Below, piece after piece: positions 6,371 through 9,106 of a stretch of DNA of 9,106 nucleotides; position 1 is the first letter of the stretch; the number at the start of each line of letters is the position of its first letter. The notes below the pieces were generated by a model that was given only the letters and a program-made list of their open reading frames with translations, was not told the DNA's origin and did not search any database. The translations under genes were made by a program, and so were the position numbers. This stretch comes from Methanobacteriota archaeon (GTDB taxonomy: Archaea > Thermoplasmatota > Thermoplasmata > JAUWGG01): NCBI GenBank assembly GCA_030606525.1, contig JAUWGG010000026.1, forward strand, positions 1 through 9,106, given 5' to 3'.

Positions 6371-7110
6371 CATATTTTCTTTTCAGTTAGGATTATTATT
6401 TTATTATGATCACAACTGCATGGTTCCTTTTCATAATTTCCATAATGGGTATTGATGTTAAAACCAGCTTTGTTTAAGAGAGATATCAGCTCATCAATTG
6501 TAAAAATATGTAGTGAAAGGAAGCACTCCTTTCTTTTTTCTCCTTCAATAAAAACCCATTTTCCATTAATACGATTATGCTCCAAATCCAATTCCTTTTC
6601 TTTTAAAACAAAGATGTCATCTATTTTGCTCCAATCTTTTTTTTGAAAATGCCGTATTAAATACTCTTTATTTACCGTATCAAGTAAAAATTTCCCCTTT
6701 GGTTTAAGGGCGTGAGCAATTCCCCTTAACACTTCGAGATGATCTTTTTCCTCCTCAAAATACCCAAAACTTGTACACATATTTATAACTGCATCAAACT
6801 CTTCTTTGAAAGGAAGAGATCTCATATCCCTTTCGATGAACTTAACATCCACACCCTCCTTTTTAGCATAAATTTTTCCTTTCTTCAGGAAGGTAGAAGA
6901 ATAGTCTAAACCTGTAAGTTTGTATCCTCTTTTAGCAAGCTCAACAGCATGGCGACCTATCCCACATCCCACATCCAGAATCTTTGATCCTTTAGGCATA
7001 TCTAAAACATCTTCTATAAAATCACACTCTTTTTTAGCGTGCTCCAATATCCTATCTGTGAAAAGAATTTTGCACATATCTTCATCAAAAAACCCTTGCC
7101 CCCACTCCAT
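6370..7110 (-). CDS. Class I SAM-dependent methyltransferase
   Basis: A 246-residue methyltransferase of the Rossmann-fold class. Motif I is ILDVGCGIGRH (44-54) for S-adenosylmethionine binding. The acidic residue that holds the ribose hydroxyls is Asp69 in LTGLDYS, followed by an RDMRSLPF segment (94-101, with Asp95 near the adenine) and FDAVINMCTSFGYF (105-118) as motif II. The last third, rich in charged residues, probably forms the substrate-recognition part. The N-terminal WGQGFFDEDM resembles members of the Methyltransf_25/11 group that act on small molecules. The substrate cannot be told. The start at 7110 has TAGAGG 4 nt upstream. A 99-nt gap with a TATA-like box separates it from leuD, so it may begin a transcript with the B3/B4 gene. 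No membrane segments; cytoplasmic. Confidence 0.92.
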   Translation of the reverse strand: MEWGQGFFDEDMCKILFTDRILEHAKKECDFIEDVLDMPKGSKILDVGCGIGRHAVELAKRGYKLTGLDYSSTFLKKGKIYAKKEGVDVKFIERDMRSLPFKEEFDAVINMCTSFGYFEEEKDHLEVLRGIAHALKPKGKFLLDTVNKEYLIRHFQKKDWSKIDDIFVLKEKELDLEHNRINGKWVFIEGEKRKECFLSLHIFTIDELISLLNKAGFNINTHYGNYEKEPCSCDHNKIIILTEKKI

Positions 7111-7114
7111 TTTT

Positions 7115-7120
7115 CCTCTA
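7115..7120 (-). promoter_or_regulatory. Ribosome binding site of the methyltransferase
   Basis: On the - strand TAGAGG lies 4 nt ahead of the ATG at 7110. It falls within the short leader predicted from the TATA-like box at 7148-7157 and supports the chosen start. Confidence 0.55.
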
Positions 7121-7137
7121 CATCATCTTTTGCTCTG

Positions 7138-7147
7138 ACTGCGCAGT
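7138..7147. repeat. Perfect 10-bp palindrome in the methyltransferase promoter
   Basis: ACTGCGCAGT is its own reverse complement and is the most G/C-rich stretch of this otherwise A/T-rich gap. It directly abuts the TATA-like box, on the side between that box and the expected transcript start near 7126. In archaea, repressor sites often lie there, so it may be an operator. A single short palindrome can also arise by chance. Confidence 0.35.
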
Positions 7148-7157
7148 GATATATTTT
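7148..7157 (-). promoter_or_regulatory. TATA-like box for the methyltransferase gene
   Basis: The - strand reads AAAATATATC, close to the archaeal TATA consensus, about 42 nt before the ATG. A transcript start about 26 nt downstream (near 7126) would give a 16-nt leader that contains the ribosome binding site. A second similar box (AACATATATCC, 7159-7169) lies just upstream. The gap 7111-7209 holds no ORF. Confidence 0.5.
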
Positions 7158-7209
7158 AGGATATATGTTATTATCTACATTTTGAAAGAATCTTCATTTC
7201 TAGTGTAAG

Positions 7210-7713
7210 CTAATACTTAGAACTTCCCTTCAAATAATCTAATAACCCGCCAGCGTTCATTATCTCCATTTCTAAACCAGATAAAGCTTTTCCTTTAAAT
7301 GTTTTCATCTTTGTTAAATTCCTTATTTCTCCTTTTTCTAGATCAATTTCTAATTCATCACTATCGTCGATGTTATCTATGTCCTCCTCTTCTGCCTCTA
7401 AGATTGGAAAACCGATATTTACACAATTTCTGTAGAAGATGCGCGCAAAACTCTTCGCGATTATCAGATCTATGCCAGCATATTCAATGGATATAGGTGC
7501 ATGTTCTCTGCTCGATCCGCATCCAAAGTTCTTACCACCTACGATTATATCACCTTTTTTTATCATTTTTGAAAAATTCTCATAATCAGGAATACCTTCC
7601 ATTGCGTGTTCAGCCATTTCCTCTTTATCGGTCAATGGCAAATATTTGCCTGGATAGATCTGGTCAGTATCTATGTCATCTCCAAATTTCCACACCTTTC
7701 CTCTTAATCTCAT
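7210..7713 (-). CDS. leuD: Aconitase-family hydro-lyase small subunit (isopropylmalate isomerase/homoaconitase type)
   Basis: A 167-residue swivel subunit that completes the active site of the large subunit encoded just before it. The family start GKVWKFGDDIDTDQIYPGKYL (5-25) and the GKNFGCGSSREHAP segment (60-73), whose Ser-Ser-Arg contacts substrate, are intact. Length is normal for archaeal LeuD/HacB (about 160-170). The specificity loop after the first helix reads Tyr24-Leu25-Pro26-Leu27. In Methanocaldococcus jannaschii the homoaconitase subunit MJ1271 has Arg26-Thr27 and the isopropylmalate subunit MJ1277 has Val-Tyr there. The loop here matches neither, so the symbol is a family label and the true substrate is open: isopropylmalate, homocitrate, citramalate, dimethylmalate or another hydroxy acid. 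The gene starts 4 nt after the large-subunit stop, with GGGGA just before that TGA acting as ribosome binding site. Confidence 0.9.
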   Translation of the reverse strand: MRLRGKVWKFGDDIDTDQIYPGKYLPLTDKEEMAEHAMEGIPDYENFSKMIKKGDIIVGGKNFGCGSSREHAPISIEYAGIDLIIAKSFARIFYRNCVNIGFPILEAEEEDIDNIDDSDELEIDLEKGEIRNLTKMKTFKGKALSGLEMEIMNAGGLLDYLKGSSKY

Positions 7714-7717
7714 TATC

Positions 7718-8959
7718 TCATCCCCTTGGATCTGTTATCTCACCATTTATTGCTGAGGCCGCAGCAGTAGCTGGACTGCACAAGTATATCTCAGCATCCT
7801 TCCCTATCTTTCCAAGATAGTTCCTGTTCGAAGTGGAAAGTAGAACATCATAGGGCGCTAGAACACCGGGATGCCCGATTGTGCATAATGCGCATGATGG
7901 ATTTGAAACAACAGCGCCAGCATCTATAAATATTTTATACAGTCCTTTTTCAATGGCTTCTTTTGCCACCTCCATCGTAGCTGGAACGATGATCAATCTT
8001 GCTTTACTTTTATTTCCTTTTAAGATTTTTGCTGCTTCGAATAGATCATCGAATCGACCGTTAGTGCAGGAGCCTATGAAAACCTGACCGATCTTTGTAC
8101 CTTCGACTTCCCTTACACTTCTAACATTATCAGGGGAATGAGGACAAGCGACCATCGGCTCCAAATCATCAACTTCAAAGTTGAGGACATCCTCATATTC
8201 AGCATTTTTGTCTGCACTGACAAATTCATTTTTTTGCCCTGAACGTTCATTCACAAAACTTACTATTTCATTGTTTGGTGTTATGAATCCGATCTTTCCA
8301 GACATCTCAGTTACCATGCTCGTTAATGTAATCCGCCCAGCTAAATTCAGGTCATCGACGGTCGAGCCATAGAACTCAACAGCTTTGTATATCAAACCAC
8401 TTGTTCCCAGATTCTTTAAAATATGAAGGATGATGTCTTTTGCGTATACCCCCTTTTTCAATTTCCCATCAATCTCGATTTTTATTGTTCGAGGCACTCT
8501 GAACCATAATTTGCCTGTAGCTAAAGCAGCGACTATATCGGTCGTTCCAACACCAGTTGAAAAAGATTGCAACGCCCCTAATAAATTCATATGACTATCA
8601 GTACCAATGATCACGTCCTGCGGTTTAACCAAACCATGCTCGAATAGAACATGCTGACCTATACCATGATTTATATCGAACAGCCTTGTTCTTTGCTCTT
8701 CAGCAAATTCCCTGCAAGCTTTTTGATTTTTGGCCACTTTTTCAGTTCGAGGTGGAATGTGCAGATCGAACGTGAACACAACCTTTTCAGGGTCAAAAAC
8801 CTTTTTTTCGCCAAAATTATTTTTGAACTCTTGAATGACATTTGGTCCGCCGAAATCGCGCATAGCGATCAGATCAACATCTGCCCAGACTCTATCCCCA
8901 GCTGAAACTTTTTTTTTGGATGCGCTGGAGAGAATTTTCTCAATTATCGTTGCATTCAT
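7718..8959 (-). CDS. leuC: Aconitase-family hydro-lyase large subunit (isopropylmalate isomerase/homoaconitase type)
   Basis: A 413-residue [4Fe-4S] dehydratase subunit that isomerises a 2-hydroxy acid to a 3-hydroxy acid by removing and re-adding water. The cluster ligands are Cys298 in GSCTNGR and Cys356/Cys359 in NPSCALC, with the following GHPG. Asp-Ser-His at 121-123 in GTDSH and the region GVGTTDIVAALATGKLWFRVP (136-156) are also typical. Two spots differ from textbook LeuC: GTDSH is followed by MNLLGA rather than the usual Thr-rich run, and the usual RMTxxNMxxEAGA reads RITLTSMVTEMSG (209-221), with Ser for Asn and Ser for Ala. These mark a divergent archaeal branch, so substrate is uncertain: leucine pathway, lysine or coenzyme B pathway, or other. 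No leuA or leuB homolog is in the window to decide. GGTGAT, complementary to the 16S rRNA tail, precedes the ATG, which overlaps the stop of a 32-aa ORF by ATGA. Confidence 0.92.
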   Translation of the reverse strand: MNATIIEKILSSASKKKVSAGDRVWADVDLIAMRDFGGPNVIQEFKNNFGEKKVFDPEKVVFTFDLHIPPRTEKVAKNQKACREFAEEQRTRLFDINHGIGQHVLFEHGLVKPQDVIIGTDSHMNLLGALQSFSTGVGTTDIVAALATGKLWFRVPRTIKIEIDGKLKKGVYAKDIILHILKNLGTSGLIYKAVEFYGSTVDDLNLAGRITLTSMVTEMSGKIGFITPNNEIVSFVNERSGQKNEFVSADKNAEYEDVLNFEVDDLEPMVACPHSPDNVRSVREVEGTKIGQVFIGSCTNGRFDDLFEAAKILKGNKSKARLIIVPATMEVAKEAIEKGLYKIFIDAGAVVSNPSCALCTIGHPGVLAPYDVLLSTSNRNYLGKIGKDAEIYLCSPATAAASAINGEITDPRG

Positions 8960-9054
8960 TCAATCACCTTAGCAAATATATTCATATATTCTTCAGCTTT
9001 CTTCATTATAAGTTCATTTTCTTCTTTAACCTTTTTGATTTCCTCGCTGCTCAT
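8956..9054 (-). CDS. Tiny helical ORF (32 aa) overlapping the leuC start
   Basis: An ATG-to-TGA ORF of 32 codons whose stop overlaps the leuC ATG as ATGA, the arrangement of translationally coupled genes. The product begins MSSEEIKKVKEENELIMKKA and is almost wholly charged or helix-favouring (9 Glu, 7 Lys), with hydrophobic residues spaced as in a short amphipathic helix. It has no membrane segment, cysteine or recognisable domain. A stop codon lies in frame 15 nt before the ATG, so it is not the tail of a longer gene in the same frame. It begins 4 nt after the stop of the partial gene to its right, with only a weak AGAAAG ahead of it. It is not a leucine-rich leader peptide (one Leu), so attenuation is unlikely. 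It could be a real microprotein, a coupling ORF, or the frame-shifted end of the upstream gene. Confidence 0.45.
   Translation of the reverse strand: MSSEEIKKVKEENELIMKKAEEYMNIFAKVIE
8963..8968 (-). promoter_or_regulatory. Ribosome binding site of the leuC-like gene
   Basis: On the - strand GGTGAT lies 3 nt before the ATG at 8959 and matches the anti-Shine-Dalgarno tail of 16S rRNA. It lies within the last codons of the 32-aa ORF, so ribosomes finishing that ORF could pass directly to leuC. Confidence 0.6.
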
Positions 9055-9058
9055 CTTT

Positions 9059-9106
9059 CTAACCGTCTATGTATCTGAACTTGAATCTAAGAGGGCACTG
9101 GAGGTA
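9059..9106 (-). CDS. C-terminal end of an unidentified gene, cut by the window edge
   Basis: On the - strand the frame is open from the right window edge through YLQCPLRFKFRYIDG to a TAG stop. Only these 15 residues are visible, so the gene cannot be named. The string is basic and aromatic, and CPLRFKFRYID resembles a short motif seen near the start of the nuclease domain in RecB-like PD-(D/E)XK proteins. There it would be followed by a couple of hundred residues, not a stop. This may be coincidence. Other frames close within the same stretch. It is 4 nt from the 32-aa ORF, so it is likely in the same transcript as leuC and leuD. Confidence 0.4.
   Translation of the reverse strand, partial: YLQCPLRFKFRYIDG

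Noticed and set aside
7497..7820. 107-aa ORF on the + strand across the leuD/leuC junction
   Set aside because: It lies opposite two genes with full family motifs, has no ribosome binding site and no recognisable protein pattern.
8956..9054. 32-aa ORF as a leucine attenuator leader peptide
   Set aside because: It contains a single Leu and no run of Leu, Val or Ile codons, and no alternative terminator hairpins follow before leuC.

Overview
The window looks archaeal. It carries an archaemetzincin, a stand-alone B3/B4-domain protein, a two-subunit aconitase-type hydro-lyase in the compact archaeal form (413 + 167 aa), a small two-helix membrane protein of the DUF5654 kind, and A/T-rich TATA-like boxes about 26-30 nt ahead of start codons. 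The DNA is A/T-rich. Leaderless-looking starts occur beside starts with clear Shine-Dalgarno sequences. A euryarchaeal or Thermoplasmatota-like source is plausible, but I cannot fix the lineage from this sequence.

Layout. The left end is on the + strand: the 3' part of an archaemetzincin (1-405), then an 81-aa membrane protein (487-732). A short T-rich gap (733-801) separates these from a long block read entirely on the - strand. In transcription order, from high to low coordinates, that block holds: the last 15 codons of an unidentified gene (9059-9106); a 32-aa ORF (8956-9054) overlapping the next start by ATGA; the hydro-lyase large and small subunits (leuC/leuD-like, 8959-7210); a class I SAM methyltransferase (7110-6370); a B3/B4-domain protein (6359-5709); a 59-aa two-knuckle zinc-ribbon protein (5675-5496); an aldehyde dehydrogenase (5427-4006); an ABC ATPase and its six-helix ABC-2 permease (3969-2160); and an HD-domain phosphohydrolase (2109-802).

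How the genes relate. Three tight pairs are probably co-translated: the hydro-lyase subunits (4-nt gap), the ATPase and permease (1-nt gap, ribosome binding site over the upstream stop) and the methyltransferase with the B3/B4 protein (10-nt gap). Larger gaps with TATA-like elements before the methyltransferase, zinc-ribbon and HD genes suggest several transcripts rather than one operon. The gene set is mostly housekeeping: organic acid isomerisation, aldehyde oxidation, an exporter, nucleotide clean-up, and perhaps tRNA or amino-acid quality control.

I see no CRISPR array, transposon, rRNA or tRNA gene, and no convincing new multi-gene system. The points most worth a second look are the substrate-specificity loop of the hydro-lyase small subunit, which matches neither known archaeal type, and the two very small genes in the - strand block.
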